From: Proteles cristata cristata
Taxonomy: Eukaryota; Chordata; Mammalia; Carnivora; Hyaenidae
Reading direction: 5' to 3'
Assembly (NCBI GenBank): GCA_017311185.1
Contig: JAESUZ010004795.1
Span: 174,711 to 238,710 of the forward strand
Length of the DNA: 64,000 nucleotides
Positions 35,330 to 45,826 of the stretch are shown piece by piece; the stretch's first letter is position 1, and each line of letters starts with the position of its first letter. Below the pieces are notes generated by a model, which searched no databases, was not told the origin of the DNA, and was given only the letters and a program-made list of their open reading frames with translations. A program made the position numbers and the translations under genes.

Positions 35330-36160
35330 TTAAGAATGTGACAGTCACCGCCTCCTGCCCCTGAGGTTCCCCTCAGGAATTTGACTAATGACCTAACTAC
35401 AAATTAGTAGTAGACCCTAAAACATAAGACCCAGAAGGAACTGGAGCTCCTGAGTGCCTCAGTCCCTAAGCGGCCTATGGCCTACTCCAGCTCAGGTCAT
35501 GATCTCCAGTCTGTGAGTTCGAGCCCCGCGTTGGGCTCTGTGCAGGTAGCTCTGAACTCGAGCTTCCTTCCAGCTCTGTGTCTCCCTCTCTCTCTGCCCC
35601 TCTCTCCTTGCTCTCTCAAAAATAATACACATTTAAAAAAACTTAAAAAAAAAAACAAGGAACTGTATGGTCTTAGACCACCCCTCATACAATGGAATTG
35701 AGACAATCAGCTGTGGAAAACGAGCACCTACTGTCATGAAGCCAGTAAGTGTCGGACCTGAGAAGGAACAGGGGGGAAGGGAACGAGGATGAGAGAGACC
35801 TGACCCTCATCATAATGGAGAAAATAAAGGAAAACTCCTTGAGGTCATAGAGGTCATAATGGCGAACTGCCCAGGCTGCGTGCTCCCCACGCCCACTTCC
35901 TTTCCCTACCTGTGCATAGCGAGGCCCCCAAGTCACCTACCCCTAAACACCCAATCAGCTTTAAACGCCGCTGCCCTTATGAGTGGGCTTCTTTTAACTT
36001 TATAAGCAAGTGACCGCCTTTGTTCGGGGCTCAGCCCTGTGGAGAACGATCTCCTCTGAGCCCTCAGGTGTAACATAAACCTCCTCCCTTCCAAGATCTC
36101 CTAGACGCTAGTTCTTCCCCCAGGGATCCAGGCCAGATTTCCACAACAACGAAACAAAGG
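35330..36160 (+). mobile_element. Possible retroviral LTR split by a SINE
   Basis: Between about 35666 and 36160 the sequence has an LTR-like layout. A CCAATCA box (about 35951) is followed by a TATAAG (about 35999), CCTTTGTTCGGGGCTCAGC, and a polyadenylation-region-like CATAAACCTCCTCCC (about 36073). The stretch left of the SINE (35330-35434) may belong to it. I did not establish its termini or a TSD, and no retroviral gene is present. Confidence 0.4.
35444..35656 (+). mobile_element. CAN SINE with 9-bp TSD
   Basis: Plus-oriented copy flanked by AAGGAACTG at 35435-35443 and 35657-35665. Confidence 0.88.
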
Positions 36161-36289
36161 TCCTTGCCTACTGTCTCGGGTTTTCACCCTGCAATGGCCC
36201 TCCCTTTACCGGGAGCTTTCCTAGGACTCTCCCTCGCCTGTACTCGAATCAACCTTTGCCTGTTGCTCATTTTGTGTCCACTCTTCATA

Positions 36290-36665
36290 CTTTGAAGCAG
36301 GAGACCAGGAGTCCCTGGTGGTGAGGTAAAGGGCCCTGCAGCAGACTCCCGGGGAGCACCTCACTACAACCACACGGCTGTCTCCCCCCGCCCACCTCAG
36401 GGACGCTGAGCGGGAGGGCGGCAGCAGGGAACCTTCTTGAAACTGCACAGCTGATCCTGCTGGGAAGCATTTGGGGAGGTGACCAGGCAAAGCGCAGGCA
36501 CCAAGGCTCGGGTCGTTGCTCAGATGAAAATCCATGGTGTCTCCACTGATCAGAGTTTCTGGAGATTTACACATTCTCCCTCTTTCTGTCCCACAGCGGG
36601 AGCTACCCTTCCAAATGGAACTTTCCCTTGTACATGCAGATGTCTCTTCCAAAGGAAACCGGTCC
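36290..36665 (+). other. Upstream flank of Unit C, inverted copy at 46.02-46.42 kb
   Basis: Aligns with the reverse complement of 46023-46420. Matches include GCATTTGGGGAGGTGACCA, GATTTACACATTC(T/C)CCCTC, ACCCTTCCAA.ATGGAACTTTCCCTT and TCTCTT.CAAAGGAAAC. It is the outermost part of the mirror duplication on this side. Short open frames differ between the two copies, so I do not call it coding. Confidence 0.85.
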
Positions 36666-36667
36666 AT

Positions 36668-36862
36668 GGGGCGCGTGAGTGGCTTAGTGGGTTAAGCGTC
36701 CGACTGTCGCTTAGGTCATGATCTCGCGGTTCGTGGTTTCGAGCCCCGCATCAGGCTCTGTGCTGACTGCCAGCTCAGAGCCTGGAACCTGTTTCAGTCT
36801 GTGACTGCCTCTCTCTCTGACCCTCCCCTGCTCACGCTGTCTCTCTCTCTCTCTCTCTCCTA

Positions 36863-36909
<47 letters not shown>

Positions 36910-36911
36910 AA
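36668..36911 (+). mobile_element. Young CAN SINE with expanded tail
   Basis: Plus-oriented copy with head GGGGCGCGTGAGTGGCTTAG. Its tail has become an (AAAT)n array. Confidence 0.92.
36862..36911. repeat. (AAAT)n microsatellite
   Basis: About 12 perfect AAAT units at the SINE tail. Probably length-variable. Confidence 0.95.
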
Positions 36912-37239
36912 GGAGTGAGAATGGGAACTGAATCTGTGCTTCTAACAAGGCATCAGCAAATAACGAAGAGGTAGAATTCCATGGAAAGAATTATCAAAGA
37001 ACAATTAATAAATGACGTTTATAAGCAATTCCATAGTCTACAGCTTAAAGTAGGACAGGCAACAGGAATACTTGCTGAGCATTAGTAAGGCTAGATTCTA
37101 AAAGTTTACATAGATCAACACACGTACACAAATAGTCTAGTGGACAAAACATATTATTCTTCCCCTTTGTAGAATATTTTGTCACACATCCAGTAAATGT
37201 AAGAAACTAGGTGTTTTGGTTTTTTTTTGCGTTAACCAT
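36912..37239. other. Unassigned interval
   Basis: AT-rich sequence, no exon or named repeat. Confidence 0.4.
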
Positions 37240-37424
37240 TGAATTAATTTAATTAGCGACAGAGAAAGCACAAGTGGGGAGAGGAACATAGGGAAAGATG
37301 GAATTCCACATGGAGCTCTGCACTGAGGATGATCTCCTTAAGATTCTCGATCCTATATCCCAGGGATCAGGGCCTGAGCCAAAATCAAGAGTCAGACACG
37401 GGGACAATGAAGTACCCAGGAACC
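37240..37424 (-). mobile_element. Old CAN SINE
   Basis: Minus-oriented, heavily diverged: CGACAGAGAAAGCACAAGTGGGG body, GGGCCTGAGCCAAAATCAAG core, ACCCAGGAACCC head. Confidence 0.65.
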
Positions 37425-37449
37425 CGGTCACCTCAAGAAACTGCATTTC

Positions 37450-37675
37450 GTGGGCCCCTGGATGTCTCAGTCGGTTAAGCGTCCGACTTCGGCTCAGGTC
37501 CTGATCTCATGGTTAGTGAGTTCGAGTCCCACGTCGGGCTCTGTGCTGACAGCTAGCTCAGAGCCTGGAGCCTGCTTCAGAGTCTGTGTCTCCCTCTCTC
37601 TCCGACCCTCCCCTGCTCACTCTGCTTCTCTCTCTCTCAAAAATAAAGAAAACATTTAAAAAAATTTTTAAAAGG
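37450..37675 (+). mobile_element. CAN SINE with 15-bp TSD
   Basis: Plus-oriented complete copy flanked by AAGAAACTGCATTTC at 37435-37449 and 37676-37690. It belongs to the older, common subfamily (GACTTCGGCTCAGGTC). Confidence 0.95.
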
Positions 37676-37882
37676 AAGAAACTGCATTTCAGCCTAGGTT
37701 GTCTCACCTACAATTTATCTAACAAAATTCACTATCAATGTACAGAGAGAAGTGTAAAATTATGTTCATATTAGGTTTCAAAACTGAGAACTGTGCTGAA
37801 AACAAGAAGGTATCCACTTGAAACTGACCTACCTTTTACATTTTATACACTTATCTAAAATTCCACTCTGTTTTTTTCCAGA

Positions 37883-37980
37883 TTTTTTTATGTAAAATCT
37901 ACACCCATGTAGGGCTTGAAGTTAAAACCCTGATATCAAGAGCTTCATGCTCTTAGACCCAGTCAGCCAGGCACTCCTGC
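37883..37980 (-). mobile_element. Older CAN SINE (SINEC_c-like)
   Basis: Minus-oriented: TAAAATCTACACCCATGTAGGG, ACCCTGATATCAAGAGC, CAGCCAGGCACTCC. Confidence 0.7.
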
Positions 37981-38189
37981 ACATATCTATACTTTTCAAA
38001 AGTGCCATATACACATTGAAAATGACAGAGGAGAATATTATCTTGGTGACTTACATGAAGAAACATTCTCAAAAAAATTTTTTTTGAATCACAGAAAACT
38101 TATCGATATATTGCTGGATGATTGTGTTTCTATTGTTTATTTACAGTATGGACACACAGACAAAATGATATAAAGAAAATAGCTACTAT

Positions 38190-38480
38190 TTCTGAGTCTT
38201 GTATTTCTTTCCAAAAATTTTCCAATCAGTGTTTGTGCTAAAAGACACCCCAATCTATAAACTATGTGATCCTTGTGTTCTTTTTCTGAAAATTCAAAAA
38301 AATGAACAAAAATGTGTCTCTGACATGAGAAGGAGATGCAATGAAAATTTTCAATTTGGAATCTCACTGACTCAGAATCACCTGTCCCAGAAGTCAGTAT
38401 CTCCAGTACACAAGTCAGAGAGCCTTCACTTTCCAGTGGAAACTACAAGCAAAGAGAAACTCTGAAGGAGTCTCCAGTTT
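38190..38480 (-). other. Duplicated intronic block, Unit D
   Basis: Third copy of the block at 18.0 and 32.25 kb (ACTATGTGATCCTTG...TTTTTCTGAAAA, CAGAAGTCAGTATCTCCAGTACAC, TTTCCAGTGGAAACT). In Unit D no KRAB exon lies downstream, so the unit is truncated here. Confidence 0.75.
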
Positions 38481-38639
38481 AATGTGATGGCTTCAGCACA
38501 TGGCTTAATAAATCCATCCAATCCATACATATGACTAAGAGACATGTTCATGTGATACAACAGGAATGTGGCAGACAGAGCACCAAGCCAAGTAGAAGAC
38601 ATTAACATCAATTGTAATGGACCCAATGTTTTAAAGTTA

Positions 38640-38838
38640 AAATTTTTTTTTCAATTTTATTTTGAGAGAGATAGAGAGCAAGCAGGGGAGGGGCAGAGAG
38701 AGAGGGAGACAGAATCCTGAGCAGGCTCTTCGATGTCAGTGCAGAGCCCGACGCAGGGCTGGAACGCGTGAACCATGAGATCGTGACCGGAGCCAAACTC
38801 AAGAGTCACACTTAACCAACTGAGCCACCGAGGTGCCC
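38640..38838 (-). mobile_element. CAN SINE
   Basis: Minus-oriented complete copy, TTTTGAGAGAGATAGAGAGC body and GAGCCACCGAGGTGCCC head. Confidence 0.88.
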
Positions 38839-38844
38839 AACAGG

Positions 38845-39803
38845 TATCAGGCCTGGGGCACACGGAAGGACGCGTTATCACAACTGTGTTCTTGGCGCCG
38901 CCCCCAAATAAATTAGAACGTGATCTAATTAAGAGAAACAGTGGGTTTATACAATTGTCATGCCACAAATAGCGTCAATATCCCCCTAATACTTAGGGTA
39001 TTTAATAAATGCAGCATTTATTTATGTATTTCTTTCGTTTGCATCCTGGAGAACACGACTCTGTTTCTTTTCAAAATGTCTGAGTTTTTCTGGGCTGCAT
39101 GTCCATCTTGCTTATTCGTGCATGAGGATTAATCCCTGTCGCCACAGAGTCGATAAAGCATCCAAATGGAACCTAAATATCCTCCCCTTCACTGATATCT
39201 CAGTACAGGAGTCCATCCACCATATGAATCTCGGATTCAATGCCGTCCCCTCCAGATCTCTCCCAAAGGTAACATTTTTAAAGGTTGCAGGACAGTCATT
39301 CAAACTGTTAGCTTTCAAGTGCCTGGGTGACTCGGTTAAGCTTCCAAATCTTGACTTCAACTCCGGTCCTGAGCTCACAGTTTGTGAGTTCGAGCCCCGC
39401 ATATCACTCTATGCTGACAGTTCAGAGCCTGGAGCTGCCTCACATTCTGTATCTCCCTCTCTCTTTGCCCTTGCCCTCTCTCTCTGTCTGTCTCCCTCTG
39501 TCTGTCTCTCTGTCTGTCTCTCTCTCACACACAATTAAATAAATATTTGTTAAACAGTGGCAGTTTTCATGCACTATTAGAGGCCAGTTTAGGAAGATTG
39601 GAGATTAGGCTTTGGATTATAGCCAAGAAGTATTCTAAAGAGCTAAACTTCAGTCTCATTTTTTAAAAAGGATGATTTTTAAGAGGATGTAAGCACTCAG
39701 AAGACAGCAGTATCAGAAGTAGACAAAGACACCTTTGCAGTTTTCAATCCATGGGATTTCAGGAGGGAAACACGACAGCTTGTAACCAGGGATGAAGGCT
39801 TAC
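38845..39803 (-). other. Intron 1 block of Unit D
   Basis: Tandem copy of 33390-34527 (Unit C). Holds a SINE at 39318-39555. No coding content. Confidence 0.7.
39318..39555 (+). mobile_element. CAN SINE with CT/TCTG repeat expansion
   Basis: Plus-oriented copy, head AAGTGCCTGGGTGACTCGG. The CT-rich body carries several TCTG units (39478-39525) before AATTAAATAAATATTTG. Confidence 0.85.
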
Positions 39804-40160
39804 CTGAGAACCAAACTTTTCACTCCTACTCCTTCTGTGCCAGCTTCTCAGGAGATACATGTGAAGTCAAAGTCACATCATAAACATTTGCCTTTAAAGC
39901 ACAACCTCTTCATGCGTTAACTACTCGTCTACAGGAAGGATAGTGAAATACTAAAAATGCCCCACTTCCTCCTCTTTTCTGTGTTGGGAGCTATTCAAAA
40001 CCTATGAGCTCCTCCAACAGGACCATTACTCCATTTCCCCTCCCTGCCTTCAGGCAGCCTCCTCTCCAACACCCCCCACCCCCACATTCTAGGACAGCAT
40101 GGGACATCTGTGCCACATGGACCCCACCATCGCAGACTCCTATAGAGGACACACTGTTAA
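39804..40160 (-). pseudogene. First exon/promoter block of Unit D (orphan)
   Basis: Minus-strand block with donor TCTCAG|GTAAGCC (junction 39804/39803). It is the third copy of the block at 6388 and 34528: TGAAATACTAAAAATGCCCCACTTCCT, GGGAGCTATTCAAAACCTATGAGCTCCT, CAGGCAGCCTCCTCTCC. No KRAB or finger exon follows before Unit C begins. It is therefore an orphan 5' end, or an alternative upstream first exon for Unit C. Confidence 0.55.
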
Positions 40161-40329
40161 GTCTCTGGCCTTCAAGGAAGGCCAGCCTTTCACCCCTAAT
40201 ACGTTTCTGAGGAGTCTTCACGCTTTACCAAGGCCTTCCTTGGGATCATCCTGAGCATTTACTTAAAAGAACAATGTGTCTCCCATGGAGACCTATTGAC
40301 AGAATCGGAGGGCCAGACTACTGATGATG

Positions 40330-40545
40330 ATCATATTTGAAACTCCACATGTTACTCCTACAGAAAGACTGGACTCAGAACCTTGTAACTAAGGCTCCTT
40401 GAACTTTCGTGTGCTTTGAAATCATGTATTCTAGAATCCCCTAGGAATTGTAACGTTTCAGGTTTGGCGCAGAGCCCTGGAAATAGCATCCTAGAAATTC
40501 CATGCTAGTCCTAGTGTTGCACGGCATAGACCCAGAATCAGTAGC
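40330..40545 (+). mobile_element. MER5-like DNA transposon fragment
   Basis: GTGTGCTTTGAAATCATG...CTAGAATCCCCTAGGAATTG...CAGAATCAGTAGCAC loosely follows the MER5 consensus. Weak call. Confidence 0.3.
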
Positions 40546-41228
40546 ACTAAGTGAAGGAAATAGACACAGCACCTCGAGCCCTATCCACTCACTATCTTAT
40601 CTTCACACAAGTACCTTTGGTTCCCGGTGAAGACCTTCAATCACAGGCCTGAAACGTCACATCTGTGCTGCTCTTTTGAAGTTCACTGACCGATAGAGCA
40701 GTAATGTTGTCAGCCAAACCCCAGTTGAGTTGCTCAACGCTAGACAGTCAGTACTTGAGAGACAAGTGTTGGTGATGTTAACCTTATGAGTAGACATGGC
40801 CACTTACTGAACCAGCAAAATCTGCTGATGTCCTGTGATGGGTGTTTATGTTTTACATTTGCACCTTATAGTATATTGATGTAAATGTAGTAAGTGGAAA
40901 CATTTTTGTGGTATCTTTAGGTTAGCATTTTGATCACACCTTGGGCTTGTTGACCAAAAAAAGCAAAAAAACCCTTTCTGTGGGGTGCTATTAGAAAGAA
41001 ACGGCAAGTGGCTTTTTGAATTCACAGTTAGTGAAAGATTGGGAAGGTGAAGGGGAGAGGGAAGAGTAGAAGGAATATTTTGTTGGAGAGAACAGCAATT
41101 ATTTACCCACCATGACATCCTCACTGCCAGAAGAGATTGAGGATATTAACCATTTGTGGGGAAATCCCACTTTAAGACAGATATCTTTGTGGAACTATGT
41201 CTTTAGGAATACAAAGACCCAAGTACAT
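40546..41228. other. Unassigned interval
   Basis: About 680 bases near the centre of the inverted duplication. No exon, no named repeat, only short open frames. Confidence 0.4.
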
Positions 41229-41447
41229 TTAAATTTTTTTAAAAATATTTTATTTATTTTTGAGACAGAGAGAGACAGAGCATGAGTTGGGGAGGGGTAG
41301 AGAGAGAGAAGGAGACAAGAGAATCTGAAGCAGATTCCAGGCTCTGAGCTAACCATCAGCACAGACCGTGACGCGGGGCTTGAACCCACAGTGAGACATG
41401 ACCTGAGCTGAAGTCGGACGTCCAACGACTGATCCACTTAGGCACCC
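41229..41447 (-). mobile_element. CAN SINE
   Basis: Minus-oriented copy, TTTTGAGACAGAGAGAGACAG body, worn head CCACTTAGGCACCC. Confidence 0.87.
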
Positions 41448-41620
41448 AACTCCAAGTTCATTTTTAAACATACATCTGCTCTGAACGGAAATTTAGAAAA
41501 TCTGGAAAGGAAAATCACCAAGCGAAGGCTGAAAATAATTATTCCAGCCATTCCAATTATAGTAAGGGCCAACGATTCCAACTTTTCTGATTATTATACA
41601 TTTAAAAATGAAGATAAAAT

Positions 41621-41843
41621 GGGGCGCCTGGGTGGCTTAGTCGGTTAAGCGTCCGACTTTCGCTTAGGTCATGATCTCGCGGTTCGTGGGTTCGAGCCCC
41701 GCGTCGGGCTCTGTGCTGACTGCCGGCTCAGAGCCTGGAGCCTGTTTCAGTCTGGGACTCCCTCTCTCTCTGACCCTCCCCTGCTCATGCTGTCTCTCTC
41801 TCTCTCTCCTAGAAATAAATAAAACATAAAAAAAAATTTTTTT
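41621..41843 (+). mobile_element. Young CAN SINE with 15-bp TSD
   Basis: Plus-oriented complete copy flanked by AAATGAAGATAAAAT at 41606-41620 and 41844-41858. Confidence 0.96.
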
Positions 41844-41899
41844 AAATGAAGATAAAATTTCTAACTATGATCATTTGAGTTGTTCCTTTTTGAGTGTTT

Positions 41900-42640
41900 A
41901 TTATCATGTCACCAATGACCAATTCCTCTTGATTCCAAAGACTCTAATTTTGATAATTATGGGAAGGTCTTTGCCCAAACATCACTGTTCAGTAGGATCA
42001 CATAATACTGAATTTGGAGCAACATTTCATGTGTTGTGGACTTGGAGAGATCTTTAGTGAGGACCCTGTCTTCAATAATTACCAAGGTGTTTACCATGGA
42101 GACAGAACATATCAATTCAACGAATCTGGGAATAACGTTAACTATGTATCAAATCCTAGTAAGAAACAGAGAACCCAGTTTCTAGAGAATGAGTGTGAAA
42201 TAAATAAATGTGAGAAAACCTTTTATCAAAGCTCAAACCTTATTAAATGTCATTGTTTCATGACTGGAAATTTGTACACTGACAAATGTAGTAAATGTGA
42301 CAAAGTCTTCAAAACTTGCTCAAGAAAGAATTTTCATCCTGAGAAGAAACCTTATATATGTAAAGAATGTGACAACCCCCTTAACCGGTACTCAGTTTTT
42401 TTCACACCACAGAGTTTATACTGGAGGAAAACCTTACAAATGTAAAGAGTGTGGCAAAGTCGATACGTGGAGTTGAAGCCGTCCAGAGCATGAGATCATT
42501 CATACTGGGAAGAAACCTTACAGATGTAAAGTATTTACTGAAGCCTTTAGCCATTCCTCAGACTTTCCTTGACATCAGAGTATATATACTTGGGTTGAAA
42601 GTCAACAACTGCAGAGAATATGATAAAGCCTGTAAGTCCA
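41900..42640 (+). pseudogene. Zinc-finger gene relic, Unit F
   Basis: Plus-strand remnant of a C2H2 finger exon. A frame open from 42014 to 42445 reads through a typical linker region (GDRTYQFNESGNN) into decayed fingers (NKCEKTFYQSSNLIKCH, DKCSKCDKVFKTCSRKN, YICKECDNPLNRYS). A shift follows, then KPYKCKECGK-like text in another frame and further finger scraps to about 42.63 kb. Consensus cysteines and histidines are partly lost and the HTGEKPY linkers are damaged. Its linker differs from those of Units C and E, so it looks like a separate family member. It sits between the two arms of the inverted duplication, downstream of a young SINE, and no KRAB exon is visible near it. Confidence 0.75.
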
Positions 42641-42712
42641 ACGTGGGTCTGGAATTCATGAACTGAGAGGTCATCACCTGAGCAGAAATCAAGTGTCAGA
42701 GGCTTAACGTTC
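42638..42712 (-). mobile_element. CAN SINE fragment
   Basis: Minus-oriented core only (GAATTCATGAACTGAGAGGTCATCACCTGAGC). It abuts the finger relic. Confidence 0.6.
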
Positions 42713-42719
42713 TGGGCAA

Positions 42720-43380
42720 AGCATCCCAGGTAAGAAAGGAAACTACCTCCTCCAGCAATAGGGACTCCCCTGAGCCAGCAAGACCCCACATGCCTGACAG
42801 CCATGCAGCGGTCGGCTTGACGTCCGCCACCACCTGCATGGACCAACACCCTTTGCCCTACCTTTTCTTTGTATGAACCTAGGAGAATGTTCAGCAGTTT
42901 GGACACAGTGTTTGAGATGTTAGTCCACTGCCTTCTCAGTGCTGGCCTCCCTGAAGAAAACCCCTTTCTGGACTTGCCACCACTTCTGTCTGCTGTTCCC
43001 TGGTGTGCAGGGAGGGCTGCAAGGGCACCTGGGTCCTCGACAGATCAAGTCCGTCCGTCCACTCGACATGGACAAAATCCCAAGGCAGAGAGATGAGAAG
43101 TGGTGACATAAGAAAGGGAGTTATTTCAGGGAGGCCGACACTGGGAAGAGAGCTGACTAATGTCTCAGAGACTGTGACTGATGGGCTGGGAACCCCGGTG
43201 TCTGGAAGGGAAAGAGGGGGCAAAATGGAGTGCGTACCTGCAGGTGGTCAGTGAGGGTTAAATCTGTCTCTGTCTAGCAGTCAATCAGGGTCGGGTCTTT
43301 CTGGCTCAGGGCAGTCCCTGTGGCTTGAAAGGTAGTTCAAGTTCCCTTCACGGGGCCTTTGCCCTCAGGGTTTTCCTACT
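42720..43380. mobile_element. Inverted pair of LTR-like segments
   Basis: The segment at about 42912-43005 is repeated in reverse complement at about 43085-43175. Shared text includes GAGA..TTAGTC, TCTC(A/C)CAGTG-type and GGCCTCCCTGAA followed by CCCTTTCT and CACCACTTCT. CCTGAAATAA then a short pyrimidine stretch suits a retroviral LTR 3' end. The two arms face each other around a 75-base centre. The whole may be two LTR remnants or a rearranged one. Confidence 0.4.
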
Positions 43381-43575
43381 GAGCCAAGAGAAAAGCTGGA
43401 AGGATTCCAGTGGGAAAGTCTGAGGTCAAAATGAGGTAGTGGAAGTCTTCTTTCTTGCCTGCAGAATTTGTGAGTCGTGAGTGGCAGAAGTGGGTCTGTC
43501 TGGAGCCAGTGCTCTTACACTCTTGGGTCCTGCTAACAGAGTAATTACGGCAATCTATCTGACTCATCTCTCAAA

Positions 43576-43577
<2 letters not shown>

Positions 43578-43607
<30 letters not shown>
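43578..43607. repeat. (GT)n microsatellite
   Basis: About 14 GT units. Confidence 0.95.
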
Positions 43608-43609
<2 letters not shown>

Positions 43610-43644
43610 ACAGTTATGATAGCCTCTCGTAACAAATTTCTTTT

Positions 43645-43855
43645 TAATTAAAAGTTGTTTTAAATTTTCATTTTTTTGAGAGAACGAAAGAGCGGGAGTC
43701 GAGGAGGAGCAGAGAGAGAGGGAGACAGAATCTGAGCAAGTTCCAAGCTCTGAGCTGTCAGTACAGAGCCCGACACGGGACTCATACCCATAGAAGGTGA
43801 GATCAGGATCTGAGCCGAACTTGGATGCTCAACAAACTGAGCCACCCAGGCACCT
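43645..43855 (-). mobile_element. CAN SINE
   Basis: Minus-oriented copy with TTTTGAGAGAACGAAAGAGCGGG body and GAGCCACCCAGGCACC head. Confidence 0.88.
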
Positions 43856-43861
43856 CTCTCC

Positions 43862-44115
43862 TAGGAAATTTCAAGTGTACAACACGGTAGTATTAAGTAT
43901 AGTCACGATGCCTTAAACACTCAGTGCTTACCCATCCTGCATAAGAAAACCTTTCACCCGTTGATCCCATGTCTGAACATTTCCTCATCCTCAGGCCCTG
44001 AAATATGCTAATCTTTAATAATTTTGCCTTTTTTTTAAGATTCCGCATATATGTGATTTCATACAGTATATTTTTCTGTGTGTGGCTTATTTAACTTAAC
44101 AAATGTCCACTAAAA
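43862..44115 (-). mobile_element. Old L1 3' fragment
   Basis: AAATTTCAAGTGTACAACACGG...CCCATCCTGCATAAG...GATTCCGCATATATGTGATTTCATACAG recall the reversed 3' region of old L1 elements. Confidence 0.5.
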
Positions 44116-44121
44116 TTATTC

Positions 44122-44520
44122 TGTTGGTGCAAAGGGAAAGATTTCCTTCTTTTCTGAGGCTTTTATACCAAGAATAAATTAGATAAGGGACCTCTATTCA
44201 GAAAGGAGCTAATACCACAGTGGAACCTTTTATGAAGAGTTGCCTACCTGGCATGGCAAATATTTGTTTGCCCAACATTTACTCTTTCCTTCTTCCTGTG
44301 AATGGACTTCCCCCTCTTTGAAATTCTCAATCCCTACCCCTTCTCCTCAATTCACAATAGCACATAAGCATCACTTGCCTATCTTTAAGTCTCATATCAT
44401 TCGTGTTCCTATAGTTTAGAATTTTTTTTCTCTTCTGAACCTGTCTTATGTCAGTTTAATTATTAGACCAGCCAAAGACTTGAGAACAGATGAAGAAAAA
44501 AAGCTTTCCTCTCCTACACA
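44122..44520 (+). mobile_element. Possible solo LTR
   Basis: Starts TGTTGGTGC and ends CTCCTACACA, about 400 bases. The internal text (CCCTCTTTGAAATTCTCAATCCC, TCTGAACCTGTCTTATGTCAG, ATTAGACCAGCC) has the composition and 3'-end style of an endogenous-retrovirus LTR. A 4-base ATTC occurs on both sides, but the exact right terminus is uncertain. Confidence 0.4.
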
Positions 44521-44810
44521 TTCCTTCCATGGTTGAGAACTGACCTTGGGGCTTCAGATTCACAAGGAAATGCAAAGAGAGAATGTGGGAGAAAGAGGAA
44601 GAGTAGCTTTCCTGCTTTGCCAGGCTGAGGAGGCTGAGGCAGGTTAGGGCCTTCAGAACTGCAAGCCCACCCAGAGGAAGGGCCAGGGGGCTTATAGGTA
44701 AATACAGGATCCATCCGGTTTGGACAGGAATCCTTTGTGCTGCCAGCCTTGTTCATTGGGTGTTCATTGGGTGGCGCTGGGTTCCTCACTGAAAACACAG
44801 AAGGCTAAGA
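44521..44810. other. Unassigned interval
   Basis: A 94-codon open frame (44514-44798, minus) has no recognisable domain, and I do not call it a gene. Confidence 0.4.
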
Positions 44811-45040
44811 GGGGCGCCTGGGTGGCTCTGTAGGTTAAACAACCGACTTCACCTCAAGTCATGATGTCACAGTTCGTGAGTCCCAGCCTTGCATCCAGCT
44901 CTGCTGTCAGCTTGGAGCCTCCTTCGGATCCTCTGACCCCCTCCCTGCTCTTCCCTTGCTCTTGTGCCCTCTCTGTCCCTCTTCATTTTCTCTCATATCT
45001 TCTCTCTCTCTGCAAAAATGAATGAACATTTAAGAAACAA
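44811..45040 (+). mobile_element. CAN SINE
   Basis: Plus-oriented copy, GGGGCGCCTGGGTGGCTCTG head, AAAAATGAATGAACATTTAAG tail, directly followed by another SINE. Confidence 0.88.
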
Positions 45041-45045
45041 TTTTA

Positions 45046-45680
45046 GGGGCACCTGGATAATTCAGTCCGTTTGTAAAAATTCCTTTGGGCCAAAAGGTGA
45101 GGGGCTTCCAGATGAAATACCAACCATTGTTTGATCTCTTTTGTGGTAAAAGGTCAGGGATCAGGGCAACGGACCTCCTCCTGGCTCCAGGGGTCCCTGA
45201 GATGTAGATCCTTAAGGAACATTGTGATTAGAATGATTAGAAAGGTCAAACATGTTCTTCAAGCAACTATTAAGCAAGTCCCACCTTTAACCGCAGAATT
45301 CTTGCTTCTGCACACCGGCTTCGTCCCTCTTCTTGTATAAACCCTCAGAATGTCTAGGAGGGGCTCTTCCTAGGACGTTTCAGGTGCTCAGGAGGGGCTA
45401 TCCAGCTGGACTAAAATAAACTGAGTAACTAATTCCTTTTCTGTTTTGTGGGCTTTGTTCTCTGTGATTTTCCTTTAGAAAGGGAGGTCTAACAGCTTAA
45501 CCATCTGAGTTCAGCTCAGATCATGATCCCAAGGTCCGTGGATTCCAGCCCCATGACAGGCTCTGTGCTGACAGCTTGGAGCCTGGAGCTCGCTTCAAGT
45601 TCTGGGGCTCCCTCTCTCTCTGCCCCTATTCTGCTCAGGATCTGTCTCTCTCCCTCTAAAAAAATAAACATTAAAAAATT
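45046..45680 (+). mobile_element. CAN SINE split by a solo LTR
   Basis: Left piece 45046-45071 (GGGGCACCTGGATAATTCAG) and right piece 45495-45680 (CTTAACCATCTGAGTTCAGC...CTCTAAAAAAATAAACATT) join into one plus-oriented SINE once the LTR is removed. Confidence 0.9.
45072..45494 (+). mobile_element. Solo retroviral LTR (gammaretrovirus-like) inside a SINE
   Basis: A 423-base segment starts TGTAAAAATTCC and ends GGTCTAACA, with the TG...CA termini of an LTR. A TATAAACC box lies at about 45335 and AATAAA at about 45415. The host SINE resumes precisely on both sides. No internal retroviral genes remain, so this is a solo LTR left by recombination. The flanking 4-mers (CGTT and GCTT) do not match perfectly. 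Confidence 0.8.
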
Positions 45681-45826
45681 TATTTTAAATTTCTAATTTA
45701 AGCAAAGGCTAAGAAGGAACAAGGGGAGATTTCCCCCGGAAGAAAAAAATAAGGTACTTAGTTTAATATCAACCCACACTATGTTTTAATGCAGCCATTT
45801 TTATTTGTGTTCAACTTTATACTTTA

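Noticed and set aside
36221..36667. 148-codon minus-strand frame and the mirror 46018-46374 and 46077-46583 frames
   Set aside because: The mirror copies do not keep the same frame or protein, so coding is unlikely. The DNA duplication is real.
43578..43607. Possible regulatory GT repeat
   Set aside because: Plain dinucleotide microsatellite with no supporting context.
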